From Vulgatibacter incomptus (lineage in GTDB: Bacteria > Myxococcota > Myxococcia > Myxococcales > Vulgatibacteraceae), in contig NZ_CP012332.1 of assembly GCF_001263175.1 (NCBI RefSeq), positions 738,001-802,000 of the forward strand: a DNA stretch of 64,000 nucleotides. Direction: 5' to 3'. The position numbers and the translations under genes were made by a program. The notes under the pieces are model-generated. The model did not search any database and was not told the origin of the DNA. It was given only the letters and a program-made list of their open reading frames with translations. Below, piece after piece: positions 19,832 through 27,833 of this stretch; position 1 is the stretch's first letter, and every line of letters begins with the position of its first letter.

Positions 19832-22800
19832 ATGGAGACGATCCCTTTTCCCCTGCGACCGACGAGAGGGCACCCCGCCCTGGACCCGCTTGCGCTGGAG
19901 AGCGACCTGCGCGCGGCGGTGGAGGGGGAGGTCCGCTTCGACGACACCAGCCGGGCGCTCTACGCCACCGACTCGTCCAACTACCGCCACACGCCGATCG
20001 GCGTGGTCGTGCCCCGCACGCTGGACGACGTGGTCGCGACGGTGGCGCTCTGCCGCGCACACGGCGCGCCGCTGCTCTCACGCGGCGGCGGCACGAGCCT
20101 CGCGGGACAGTGCTGCAACGTCGCCGTGGTGATCGACTGGACCAAGCACCTGGGCCGGATCGAGGCGATCGATCCGGTGGGCCGCACCGCCACCGTGCTC
20201 CCGGGCACGATCCTCGACCACCTCCGCAAGGAGGCCACCCAGGCCTACCAGCTCACTCTCGGCCCCGATCCCTCCACCCACGACCGCTGCTCGATCGGCG
20301 GCATGATCGGCAACGACTCCTGCGGCATGCATGCGCAGATGGCCGGCAGGATGGCGGAGAACGTCGAGTCGATGGAGATCCTCACCTACGACGGACTCCG
20401 GATGTGGGTGGGCAAGACGAACGACGAGGAGCTCAACGCGATCATCGAGGCAGGCGGGCGCCGCGGCGAGATCTACGCGGCGCTCCGCGACCTCCGGGAC
20501 AAGTACGCCGACGACATCCGCGGACGCTATCCGCACATCCCGCGGCGCGTCTCCGGATACAACCTCGACTCGCTCCTGGCCGAGCACGGCTTCGACGTGG
20601 CCCGCGCGCTGGTCGGCAGCGAGGGGACCTGCGCGACCATCCTCCGGGCCAAGGTCCGCCTCGTCTACAGCCCACCGCACCGCGCGCTCCTCGTGGTCGG
20701 ATATCCGGACATCTTCGAGGCGGCAGACCGGGTCGCGGAGATTGATAAATTCAAGCCGCTGGCCCTCGAGGGAATGGACGACGGCCTCCTCGAGAGGGCT
20801 CGCCGCAAGAAGCTCCACGTGGACTTCCTCGAAGAGCTGCCGGAGGGCGGCGGGCTCCTGGTGGCGGAGTTCGGCGGCGAGACCGCCGAGGAGGCCGCGG
20901 ATCGCGCCCGCGAGGTCCGGGAGATCCTCAAGCGCGAGAAGGGGCTGGTCTCGTCCAAGGTCTTCGACGATCCGGTGCACCAGGCGCACATCTGGGCGGT
21001 CCGTGAATCGGGCCTCGGCGCCACCGCGCGGGTGCCGGGGATGCCCGACACCTGGGAGGGCTGGGAGGACTCGGCCGTGCCTCCCGAGAGGCTCGGCGAC
21101 TACCTCCGCGACTTTCGCAGGCTCCTCGATCGACACGGCTACGACGCCGCGCTCTACGGGCACTTCGGCCAGGGGTGTCTCCACTGCCGCATCGACTTCG
21201 ATTTCCAGACCGAGGAGGGACGGGCCCGCTATCGCGTCTTCATGGAGGACGCCACGGACCTCGTGGTCTCCTACGGCGGCTCCCTCTCGGGCGAGCACGG
21301 CGACGGCCAGTCCCGGGCGGAGTTCCTCCCGAAGATGTTCGGCAAGGAGCTCGTGGAGGCCTTTCGCGAGTTCAAGGGGATCTGGGATCCGGAAGGAAAG
21401 ATGAACCCCGGAAAGATCGTGGATCCGCGGCGGGTCGACCAGGATCTGCGGATCGTTACGCCGCGCTGGCTGCCGACCACCCACTTCCAGTTCCCGGAGG
21501 ACGAAGGGAAGCTCGAGCGGGCCGCGCTCCGCTGCGTGGGCGTGGGCCTGTGCCGGCGCCACGAGGGCGGGGTGATGTGCCCGAGCTACATGGCCACGAG
21601 GGAGGAGATGCACTCCACCAGGGGCCGGGCCCACCTGCTCTTCGAGATGCTGCAGGGCCAGACGCTGCAGCGGAGCTGGCGCGACGAGGGCGTGAAGGAG
21701 TCCCTCGACCTCTGCCTCGCCTGCAAGGGCTGCAAGGGCGAGTGCCCGGTGCACGTGGACGTTGCCACCTTCAAGGCCGAGTTCCTCTCGCACTACTACG
21801 AGGGCAGGCCGAAGCCGCGCCTCGCCTACGCCATGGGCCTCTCGATGTATTGGATGAGGCTCGCGCGGCTGGCGCCGTGGCTCGTGAACGCCCTCACGCA
21901 GCAGCGGGCGCTGCGGGCGGTCTTCGGCGGGATCGCCGGAGTGGATCCGCGGCGGAAGATCCCTACGCTCGCGCCACGCTCGTTCACGAGCTGGGTGCGA
22001 AGCCGACCTCGTCGCAGGAAGGCGGCGGTCCCGTCCCCGAAGCAGGTGGTCCTCTTTCCCGACACCTGGAACAACACCTTTCACCCCGAGAGCCAGGTGG
22101 CGGCCACCGAGTTCCTGGAGGAGGCCGGATACGACGTCATCGTTCCGAGGGGCTTCGTCTGCTGTGGCAGACCCCTCTACGACTTCGGCATGCTCGACAC
22201 GGCCAAGCGCATGCTGCGTCGGACCATCGATCGGCTCCGTCCGTACGTGGAAGAGGGGATCCCGATCGTCGCCCTCGAGCCGAGCTGTGCCTCGGTCTTC
22301 CGCGACGAGCTCCGCAACCTCTTCCCCAAGGACGACGAGGCGATGCGCCTCTCCGAGCAGTTCTCGACCTTCTCGCAGTTCGTTGCGCGCGAGAAGCTCG
22401 AGGTGCCGGAGCTGAAGATGGAGGCGATCGTCCAGCCCCATTGCCACGAGCAGGCCCTCGAGAAGCTCGAGGGAGAGCGGGCGGTCCTGGAGCGGATGGG
22501 CATGAGCTACCGCGTGCCCGACTCAGGCTGCTGCGGGATGGCGGGCGCGTTCGGCTACGAGGCCGGGCGAAAGTTCGACGTGTCCATGGCCTGTGGCGAG
22601 CGCGTGATCCTGCCGGATATTCGCCAGCTCGACCGCCGTGCGTTCGTGGTCGCCGACGGCTTCTCCTGCCGCACGCAGATCGAGGACGCCACGGATCGCA
22701 GGAGCCTGCACCTGGCGGAGGTGCTCCGCTTCGCCCAGCGGCACGGACCGTCGGGCACCGCGGCGGCCTACCCCGAGCGGATCGCGGAGAACGAGCGCAC

Positions 22801-22906
22801 CTCCCTGGGTGCGCCCCTCGGCCGCCGCCTCGCGATCGCGGGCGCGGTCGGCGGGATCGCGCTCCTCGCGCTCCGCGGCGCGTGGCGCGGCGCAGCGAGG
22901 GCGTGA
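19832..22906 (+). CDS. YdiJ-like FAD- and Fe-S-dependent 2-hydroxyacid dehydrogenase
   Basis: A 1024-residue flavo-iron-sulphur fusion. An FAD-binding PCMH domain with RGGGTSL at 84-90 is followed by the FAD-oxidase C-terminal domain. A two-cluster ferredoxin region (Cys groups near 568-584 and 628-640) precedes two CCG domains ending in VCCGRP and GCCGMAG. Characterised relatives are E. coli YdiJ, D-2-hydroxyglutarate dehydrogenase, D-lactate dehydrogenases and GlcD/GlcF; they pass electrons to quinone. A final hydrophobic helix (LAIAGAVGGIALLAL) may anchor it to the membrane. GGAGGA precedes the ATG. It is the third gene of the trio, 40 nt after the ThDP enzyme. Confidence 0.9.
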   Translation: METIPFPLRPTRGHPALDPLALESDLRAAVEGEVRFDDTSRALYATDSSNYRHTPIGVVVPRTLDDVVATVALCRAHGAPLLSRGGGTSLAGQCCNVAVVIDWTKHLGRIEAIDPVGRTATVLPGTILDHLRKEATQAYQLTLGPDPSTHDRCSIGGMIGNDSCGMHAQMAGRMAENVESMEILTYDGLRMWVGKTNDEELNAIIEAGGRRGEIYAALRDLRDKYADDIRGRYPHIPRRVSGYNLDSLLAEHGFDVARALVGSEGTCATILRAKVRLVYSPPHRALLVVGYPDIFEAADRVAEIDKFKPLALEGMDDGLLERARRKKLHVDFLEELPEGGGLLVAEFGGETAEEAADRAREVREILKREKGLVSSKVFDDPVHQAHIWAVRESGLGATARVPGMPDTWEGWEDSAVPPERLGDYLRDFRRLLDRHGYDAALYGHFGQGCLHCRIDFDFQTEEGRARYRVFMEDATDLVVSYGGSLSGEHGDGQSRAEFLPKMFGKELVEAFREFKGIWDPEGKMNPGKIVDPRRVDQDLRIVTPRWLPTTHFQFPEDEGKLERAALRCVGVGLCRRHEGGVMCPSYMATREEMHSTRGRAHLLFEMLQGQTLQRSWRDEGVKESLDLCLACKGCKGECPVHVDVATFKAEFLSHYYEGRPKPRLAYAMGLSMYWMRLARLAPWLVNALTQQRALRAVFGGIAGVDPRRKIPTLAPRSFTSWVRSRPRRRKAAVPSPKQVVLFPDTWNNTFHPESQVAATEFLEEAGYDVIVPRGFVCCGRPLYDFGMLDTAKRMLRRTIDRLRPYVEEGIPIVALEPSCASVFRDELRNLFPKDDEAMRLSEQFSTFSQFVAREKLEVPELKMEAIVQPHCHEQALEKLEGERAVLERMGMSYRVPDSGCCGMAGAFGYEAGRKFDVSMACGERVILPDIRQLDRRAFVVADGFSCRTQIEDATDRRSLHLAEVLRFAQRHGPSGTAAAYPERIAENERTSLGAPLGRRLAIAGAVGGIALLALRGAWRGAARA

Positions 22907-22914
22907 GCGTTTCC

Positions 22915-22934
22915 CGCGGGCCCTCGAGCCCGCG
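22915..22934. terminator. Short GC hairpin between convergent genes
   Basis: CGCGGGC (22915-22921) and GCCCGCG (22928-22934) form a perfect 7-bp stem with a 6-nt loop in the 60-nt gap between the YdiJ-like gene and the convergent ferritin-like gene. No T-run follows. Confidence 0.4.
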
Positions 22935-22966
22935 CGCCTGATCCCCGCGTTGCCCTGCGCTGCTGC

Positions 22967-23431
22967 TCAGGGATGCGCCGCAGCCTCCTCCCACACGCGG
23001 TTGGTGACGCACTGCTGGACATATGCGAGATGCTTCTGCTCGTCGCGGAAGTTGTGCTCCACCAGCGAGCGGAGGTCCGGGGTGAAGTCCTCCTTCGCCG
23101 CCTTGGCGTAGACGGAGTTCATGTGCGTCTCGTTGGCCTGCATGGCCCGGATTGCACCTTCGTTCCCGGTCTTGGCGCGGATGTTGGTGAGCTGTTTCAC
23201 GAAGAAGCCCTTCGCGGAGCCGCGCTCTGGCGCCTTCCCTCCCAACGCCTGGACCGCCGCCGAGAGCTTGGTCACGTGGTTCCGATGGTCGTTCTGGAAC
23301 TCCCGGAGCTTCGCCCGGACGGGCTCGAGGCTGATCTCCTGGATGGCCTCGTCGTAGGAGCCGATCGCATCCAGGTCGAGCTTGATCAGCTCGTTGAGCT
23401 GCTCGATCATCTTGTTCTTCATCATCACCAT
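22967..23431 (-). CDS. Ferritin-like four-helix-bundle protein (DUF2383 / PA2169-type)
   Basis: A 154-residue, all-helical protein. It shows the DUF2383 pattern, LNELIKLDLDAIGSYDEAI near the N-terminus and a second repeat-like half with NETHMNSVY and HNFRDEQKHLAYV, so acidic and His residues that could bind metal are spaced as in ferritin-like bundles. GGAGGA lies 5 nt before the ATG. The family has no settled function; links to stress and encapsulated ferritins are suggested for relatives. It is convergent with the YdiJ-like gene. Confidence 0.8.
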   Translation of the reverse strand: MVMMKNKMIEQLNELIKLDLDAIGSYDEAIQEISLEPVRAKLREFQNDHRNHVTKLSAAVQALGGKAPERGSAKGFFVKQLTNIRAKTGNEGAIRAMQANETHMNSVYAKAAKEDFTPDLRSLVEHNFRDEQKHLAYVQQCVTNRVWEEAAAHP

Positions 23432-23616
23432 GGTCGTCCTCCGAAAATCGAGACAGGTGTCGCCACGCGCCGGGCCGGGCGCCTCGCGCAGCGGTCATGA
23501 TCGTAGGGTGACCGCGGGCCCCTGGCCGCGATGGGCACGGGGCCGTTCGGGGGGCCGCCGCATGCGCTCCGACACTCGGCAGGCCCGGCGCTCCCGAGCG
23601 TCCGCCCCCGAAAGGC

Positions 23617-24159
23617 TCAATCGTCCTCGTCCTTCACGCGATCGTCTGCGTCGGATCTCTCCCGCGCTTTGTCCTTCGGCTTCTGTTTCGACTTCGGGTG
23701 GCGGAAGAGGAACGTGACTCTTCCGTCCTTCTCGAGGAAGGCCCAGGAGACGTCGGAGATGTCCTGTCGACCGGTGGTGCGCAGCTGCGCGAGCAGGTCG
23801 TCGAGGCTGAGCTTGGCCTCGGCGAGGCCTTTCGCCATCGGGTGGCCGTCCCGGATCAGGACCAGGCGCCGGCCCTGGATCACGTGGGACCACCAGAGGC
23901 TTCGCCGGGACAGAGCGTCGAGGAGCTGGTCCAGACCAAAGATGGTGGCCAGGCCGACGAATGCGGTGGTCAGGCTGTTGTCGTCCACCACGATGCTCCG
24001 GCGAACCGCGACGGTCACCAGGAAGAGCACGATGATGTCGGAGACGGAGTAGCGGGCGAGCTCCCGGCGAGGGACGACCCGAAAGAGGGCGATCAGGAAG
24101 AGGTAGACGATCGATGCGCGAAGCGCGACCTCCCAAGGAGGGATCGTTGGCTGCCACAT
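23617..24159 (-). CDS. DUF421 (YetF-like) membrane protein
   Basis: A 180-residue protein with two or three N-terminal membrane segments (residues 10-70) and a soluble C-terminal domain containing RRLVLIRDGHP and the TTGRQDISDVSWAFLEKDGRV stretch typical of DUF421/YetF. It ends in a highly charged Lys/Arg/Asp tail. Family members are implicated in envelope stress in Bacillus, but the biochemical role is unknown. The ATG at 24159 gives the family-like N-terminus; a GTG at 24183 lacks a ribosome-binding site. It is divergent from the next lipoprotein gene across 138 nt. Confidence 0.8.
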   Translation of the reverse strand: MWQPTIPPWEVALRASIVYLFLIALFRVVPRRELARYSVSDIIVLFLVTVAVRRSIVVDDNSLTTAFVGLATIFGLDQLLDALSRRSLWWSHVIQGRRLVLIRDGHPMAKGLAEAKLSLDDLLAQLRTTGRQDISDVSWAFLEKDGRVTFLFRHPKSKQKPKDKARERSDADDRVKDEDD

Positions 24160-24297
24160 CCCGTGCCACGAGAAAGGACGCACGGAGGAGGAGTGCCCAC
24201 ACCGGCCCGGGACGGCAAGGAAGCAGGGAGGCCGTTCCCAGTTGGCCGCCAGAAGGCGGAGCTTGACGAGGCCCCCCCGTCCGGGGGACGACGGAAC

Positions 24298-25302
24298 ATG
24301 CCCATTCGACAGGACGGCGAGCTTCGTCGTGGCCGGACGATCCGGATCCTCATGGCGGGATCCGCTCTGGCGTTCCTCCTTTGCGCGGGATGTGCCTCGG
24401 TGAAGCCGGTGCCGATGTCCTCGCCGCGCGAGGACGTGGTCTCCCTGCGCTTCGATTGGGCCCCGGGGGAGGCGGCGCAGGTCGAGGTGAGCCGCTCGCT
24501 GCAGGGATCCGAGGGCAGGGACGAGCTGGTCTTGCGCTACGGACTCCAGGTCGAGTCCGGCGGCGACGGCGGGCTCCGCGTCCAGCGCAAGAACGTGAAG
24601 ATCGACGCGATGCCCACGCTTCGGGATCCGCGGCTCGCGGAGATGATCGCCAAGGAGCTCGCCCAGCCCGATTGGCGGGTGAACTCCCTCGGAAACCTGG
24701 TGGGGATCGACGAGCCCACGCGGGCCCAGGCCACGGCGGCCTCGCTCCTGGGGCGCCTGGCGAAGACGGGGGAGATCCCCGAGGCGCTCCGGGGAAGGCT
24801 CCTGGGCCTCTTCGGCGACGAGGGGCTGCGGCGGCGCGCCGCTGGCGACTGGGACGAGCTGGTGGGCCTATGGGCCGGCGGCGACCTCGAGGTCGGGCGC
24901 GTCTACCAGCTCCGGGATCGGCTCGCGATCGACGGGCTGGGCGGAATCGGCCTCGAGATGCTCTACGAGATCGTGCTGACCGGCCGGGTCCCCTGCGCCG
25001 CGGGAGAGCGGCCCGACGGCTGCGTGCAGCTCGAGATCACCGCGTCGCCCGAGCCCGACCAGCGCGGGCGCCTCCTGGCCTTCATCTCCACGATCTTTCC
25101 GTTCCCCGCGAGGGCCATCGAGATCGAGGAGCGGGTCACGCTGGTGACGGAGGCCTCGGGCCTCCGGCCTCGTCGGCTCCACGCCAGGCACTCGCTGATC
25201 GTGCCCTTCCTGGCGGAGGGGGAGGGAGGCGCGCCCGCTCCGTTCGAGCAGATCGAGGAGCGGCAGGTCTCGTTTGCTTGGAGTAGACCCCAAGCAGACT
25301 GA
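24298..25302 (+). CDS. Hypothetical lipoprotein
   Basis: A 334-residue protein (316 from the alternative ATG at 24352). A basic N-region and hydrophobic stretch end in the lipobox LLCAGC. The mature part is mixed alpha/beta with repeated charged strands and no recognised domain. One conserved-looking feature is a central region that could form a beta-rich fold similar to small lipid-binding proteins, but this is weak. It is convergent with the zinc-ribbon membrane protein gene, with the two stop codons 2 nt apart. The function is unknown. Confidence 0.7.
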   Translation: MPIRQDGELRRGRTIRILMAGSALAFLLCAGCASVKPVPMSSPREDVVSLRFDWAPGEAAQVEVSRSLQGSEGRDELVLRYGLQVESGGDGGLRVQRKNVKIDAMPTLRDPRLAEMIAKELAQPDWRVNSLGNLVGIDEPTRAQATAASLLGRLAKTGEIPEALRGRLLGLFGDEGLRRRAAGDWDELVGLWAGGDLEVGRVYQLRDRLAIDGLGGIGLEMLYEIVLTGRVPCAAGERPDGCVQLEITASPEPDQRGRLLAFISTIFPFPARAIEIEERVTLVTEASGLRPRRLHARHSLIVPFLAEGEGGAPAPFEQIEERQVSFAWSRPQAD

Positions 25303-25304
25303 CG

Positions 25305-26078
25305 TCAGTGTGCGTCGCTGGGCTCGACGGGCTTGCCGCAGCTTCGGCAGAAGCGGGCGTCCGTCGGGAGGGGTTCACCGCAGCTCGAACAGGTCTGCTC
25401 GGCGGTTGCCGCGGAGCGCGAGTGCTCCTTTGCACCGCCTTCGCCTTCGTGCGGCGAAGGGAGGAGTGGCTTCTCGCCGGCGCCCTCTTCCTCCATTCCT
25501 CGGGCGATCCGGTTGTACTCGCCAAAGAAGTAGATGGCCTGGAACACCAAGGCCACGATGCCGAGCAGCACCCAGACCGTGAGCGTGCCGACCACCCAGA
25601 GGACCACGTGGGTTCCCTTGGAGTGGAACCTTCGGGTCGGCACCTCGTACCGCTCCGCAGCCTCGTCGCGGAGGTCGATCGCCTCGTTCAGGGCGAGGGC
25701 GCCGAAGACGAGCGCCGCCGGGAAGAAGAGGAAGCTGGAGACGACGTAGGCCCAGAAGAAACCCGAGAAGCTCGAGGTGCGCCCCGCGAGCCACTCGTAG
25801 GCCTTGGTCGCCTTGTAGAAGCGATAGATCGCGTAGATCCCGAGGGTGACGATCGAGAGGAGTACGAAGGACCAGGTCGAGACCGGCTCGAGGAGCGGAC
25901 CCCCCTGCTCCCGGGGCGGAGGCTGGGGCGGCTGTCCCGACGGCTTCTTCGGTCGCGGTGTTGGCTCCTCGGCCTTCGCCTCCTTCTCCTCTTTCGGCTC
26001 CCCCGGCGGTGGGGGACCCATCCCCGGCGGCGCTCGCGCCGGCTCCGGTGGCTCCATCGGCGGCTCGGTCTCACTCAT
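25305..26078 (-). CDS. DUF4234-like membrane protein with C-terminal zinc ribbon
   Basis: A 257-residue protein in three parts. The first 65 residues are Pro/Glu/Lys-rich and probably disordered. The middle has about four membrane segments; the first, FVLLSIVTLGIYAIYRFYK, matches the DUF4234 start. The C-terminus ends with a small zinc ribbon, CSSCG and CRSCG separated by 12 residues. GGAGGAG precedes the ATG at 26078. The function is unknown; such ribbons often mediate protein contacts. Confidence 0.75.
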   Translation of the reverse strand: MSETEPPMEPPEPARAPPGMGPPPPGEPKEEKEAKAEEPTPRPKKPSGQPPQPPPREQGGPLLEPVSTWSFVLLSIVTLGIYAIYRFYKATKAYEWLAGRTSSFSGFFWAYVVSSFLFFPAALVFGALALNEAIDLRDEAAERYEVPTRRFHSKGTHVVLWVVGTLTVWVLLGIVALVFQAIYFFGEYNRIARGMEEEGAGEKPLLPSPHEGEGGAKEHSRSAATAEQTCSSCGEPLPTDARFCRSCGKPVEPSDAH

Positions 26079-26228
26079 GGCGACTCCTCCGGGTTCGCTC
26101 CGCGCGGGTTTGGCATCCAACTATGGATCGTGACGCCGAGCCCCTCGAGGCAACCCCGTATGGGGAGATCCTGCGGGAGTGGCCGGCCATGCGCATGCTC
26201 GACGGGAGCGTCGACCCAAGGAGGGAGC

Positions 26229-26807
26229 ATGGAACCGGCCGCTTCGCGACCGCAGATGGCGTGGTCCAATCTGCCTGGGCGGGTGACCGAGCAGCCGAAG
26301 CGCTTCCTGGCCTGCATCGCCGCCGGGCAGCTCGCGGGCCTGGCCTTCCTGGGCTTCCTGGTGCTCGTCTATCTGGCCTTCGAGTCCGAGCGGCCGTTCG
26401 AATGGCCGGTGCGCGTCGTCGCGGGCTTTCTCCTGGGAGAGAAGGCGCTCGAGGCGCCGGATGGACTCACCTACGCCCTGGGGATCGGCGTCAACCAGCT
26501 CATCCCCGCGCTCTTCTGGTCGGCGGTCTACGCCTGGTTCGTGATGAGCCCGCGCTTCCCCACCCGGAATTCGACCTGTATCGCGCTCGGCCTCGGTATC
26601 GGCGTCCTCGCGATCGCGGTCGATGTCTACTTCATCCTGCCGCCCGGGATGACGGTGCTCCACGATCAGGACTTCTGGTGGGAGCACATCCGCCGGAGCT
26701 GGGATTGGATCGCCCACGGCGTCTACGGGCTGGCGATGGGCTACTTCTTCACGGTGCTGCAGCCGAGGATCGAGAAGGTCCGCCCGTCGGTCCGCATCGA
26801 TATCTGA
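26229..26807 (+). CDS. Hypothetical four-helix membrane protein
   Basis: A 192-residue protein with about four hydrophobic segments (residues 27-50, 83-107, 116-140, 160-180) and short polar loops. No family is recognised. GAGGGAG lies 2 nt before the ATG. It is convergent with coxD, and only 7 nt separate the two stop codons, so its transcript runs into the end of the oxidase operon unless terminated inside it. Confidence 0.65.
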   Translation: MEPAASRPQMAWSNLPGRVTEQPKRFLACIAAGQLAGLAFLGFLVLVYLAFESERPFEWPVRVVAGFLLGEKALEAPDGLTYALGIGVNQLIPALFWSAVYAWFVMSPRFPTRNSTCIALGLGIGVLAIAVDVYFILPPGMTVLHDQDFWWEHIRRSWDWIAHGVYGLAMGYFFTVLQPRIEKVRPSVRIDI

Positions 26808-26814
26808 GCCTCTT

Positions 26815-27192
26815 TCAGGGGATGTGCACGGGAGGGCCGGGGACTCCTTGCATGGGATTGGGGTGGGTGCCGGGGAGGCCGGTGCGGACCGGGACCGGGA
26901 CGAGCATCGGCTGGGGCGCGCGGGTCGCGATGTCTACGGCGGCCAGCGTTACCAGGAGTGCGACGAAGAGCGGCGCGATGATCGCGAGCATCTTCACCGA
27001 GAAGCGGCTCTCGTAGAGCTCCATGGAGACGTAGGCGACGAGCACCGCCTGTATGCCGGCGATGATCAGCGCGATCGGCGTCGCCCAGGGTCCCATCTCC
27101 ACGTACGAGAGCACGAAGCTCAAGATGATGAGCAGGTAGAGCACGGCCCCGATCGCGGGGAAGAGCCAAAGAGAGACGGGCTTCGCGGTCAT
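26815..27192 (-). CDS. Cytochrome c oxidase subunit IV-type protein (caa3 oxidase, small subunit)
   Basis: A 125-residue protein with three membrane segments, the layout of the bacterial COX4/CyoD-like subunit. It ends in a Pro-rich tail containing HPNPMQGVPGPP. Its ATG overlaps the coxC stop as ATGA, so translation is coupled. It is the last gene of the ACIII-oxidase operon. The subunit is accessory: it stabilises the oxidase and binds no redox centre. Confidence 0.82.
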   Translation of the reverse strand: MTAKPVSLWLFPAIGAVLYLLIILSFVLSYVEMGPWATPIALIIAGIQAVLVAYVSMELYESRFSVKMLAIIAPLFVALLVTLAAVDIATRAPQPMLVPVPVRTGLPGTHPNPMQGVPGPPVHIP

Positions 27193-27833
27193 CCGTGCGC
27201 TCCCAGGAGGTAGAACATCGGCCACAGGAAGAGCCAGATGATGTCGACGAAGTGCCAATAGAGAGCGGCGATGCCGAGGCGGTAGGCGCCCGAGGGCCCG
27301 ACCCGATCCCGGTGGATCCACCACGCCATCCACGTAAAGAGCACCGCCCCTGCCGCCACGTGGATCAGGTGGAGGCCGGTCGTGGCGAAGTAGGTGGTGA
27401 AGAAGGCGGCGTAGGCGGGGTCCGGGTTCTCGACGAAGAATGAGCCCATCCCGCCGGGATAGATCCCCTCGCGGAAGTGCATCCCGTACTCCACCGACTT
27501 GATGATCACGTAGGCGAGGCCGGCGAGCGCCGTGAGCAAGGTGAGCCCGATCGACAGGTTGCGCCGCCCCATCCGCAGGAAGTTGTGGGCGCTCGCCACC
27601 GAGACGCTCCCGGCGACGAGCACGGCGGTGTTGATGGTCCCGAGCCACTTCGCGTTGAGGCGGATCCCCTCGCGGAAGATCTCCGGATGATCGGTCCGGT
27701 AGAACGAATAGAGGGCGAAGAGGGCGTTGAAGAAGAGGAGCTCGCTCCCGAGAAAGATCCACATCCCCAGCTTGGCGGCGTGCTCCTGCTTCTCCATGTC
27801 CTCGAAGTGGTGCTGGAGCGGCGGCTCATACAT
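27189..27833 (-). CDS. coxC: Cytochrome c oxidase subunit III
   Basis: A 214-residue protein with five predicted membrane segments, the short bacterial subunit III without the first two helices of the mitochondrial form. It includes MGMWIFLGSELLFF-type and HFVDIIWLFLWPMFYL motifs, the latter near the C-terminus and typical of the family. It overlaps coxA by 8 nt and coxD by 4 nt. The subunit keeps the oxidase stable during turnover and may guide oxygen or protons. Confidence 0.93.
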   Translation of the reverse strand: MYEPPLQHHFEDMEKQEHAAKLGMWIFLGSELLFFNALFALYSFYRTDHPEIFREGIRLNAKWLGTINTAVLVAGSVSVASAHNFLRMGRRNLSIGLTLLTALAGLAYVIIKSVEYGMHFREGIYPGGMGSFFVENPDPAYAAFFTTYFATTGLHLIHVAAGAVLFTWMAWWIHRDRVGPSGAYRLGIAALYWHFVDIIWLFLWPMFYLLGAHG

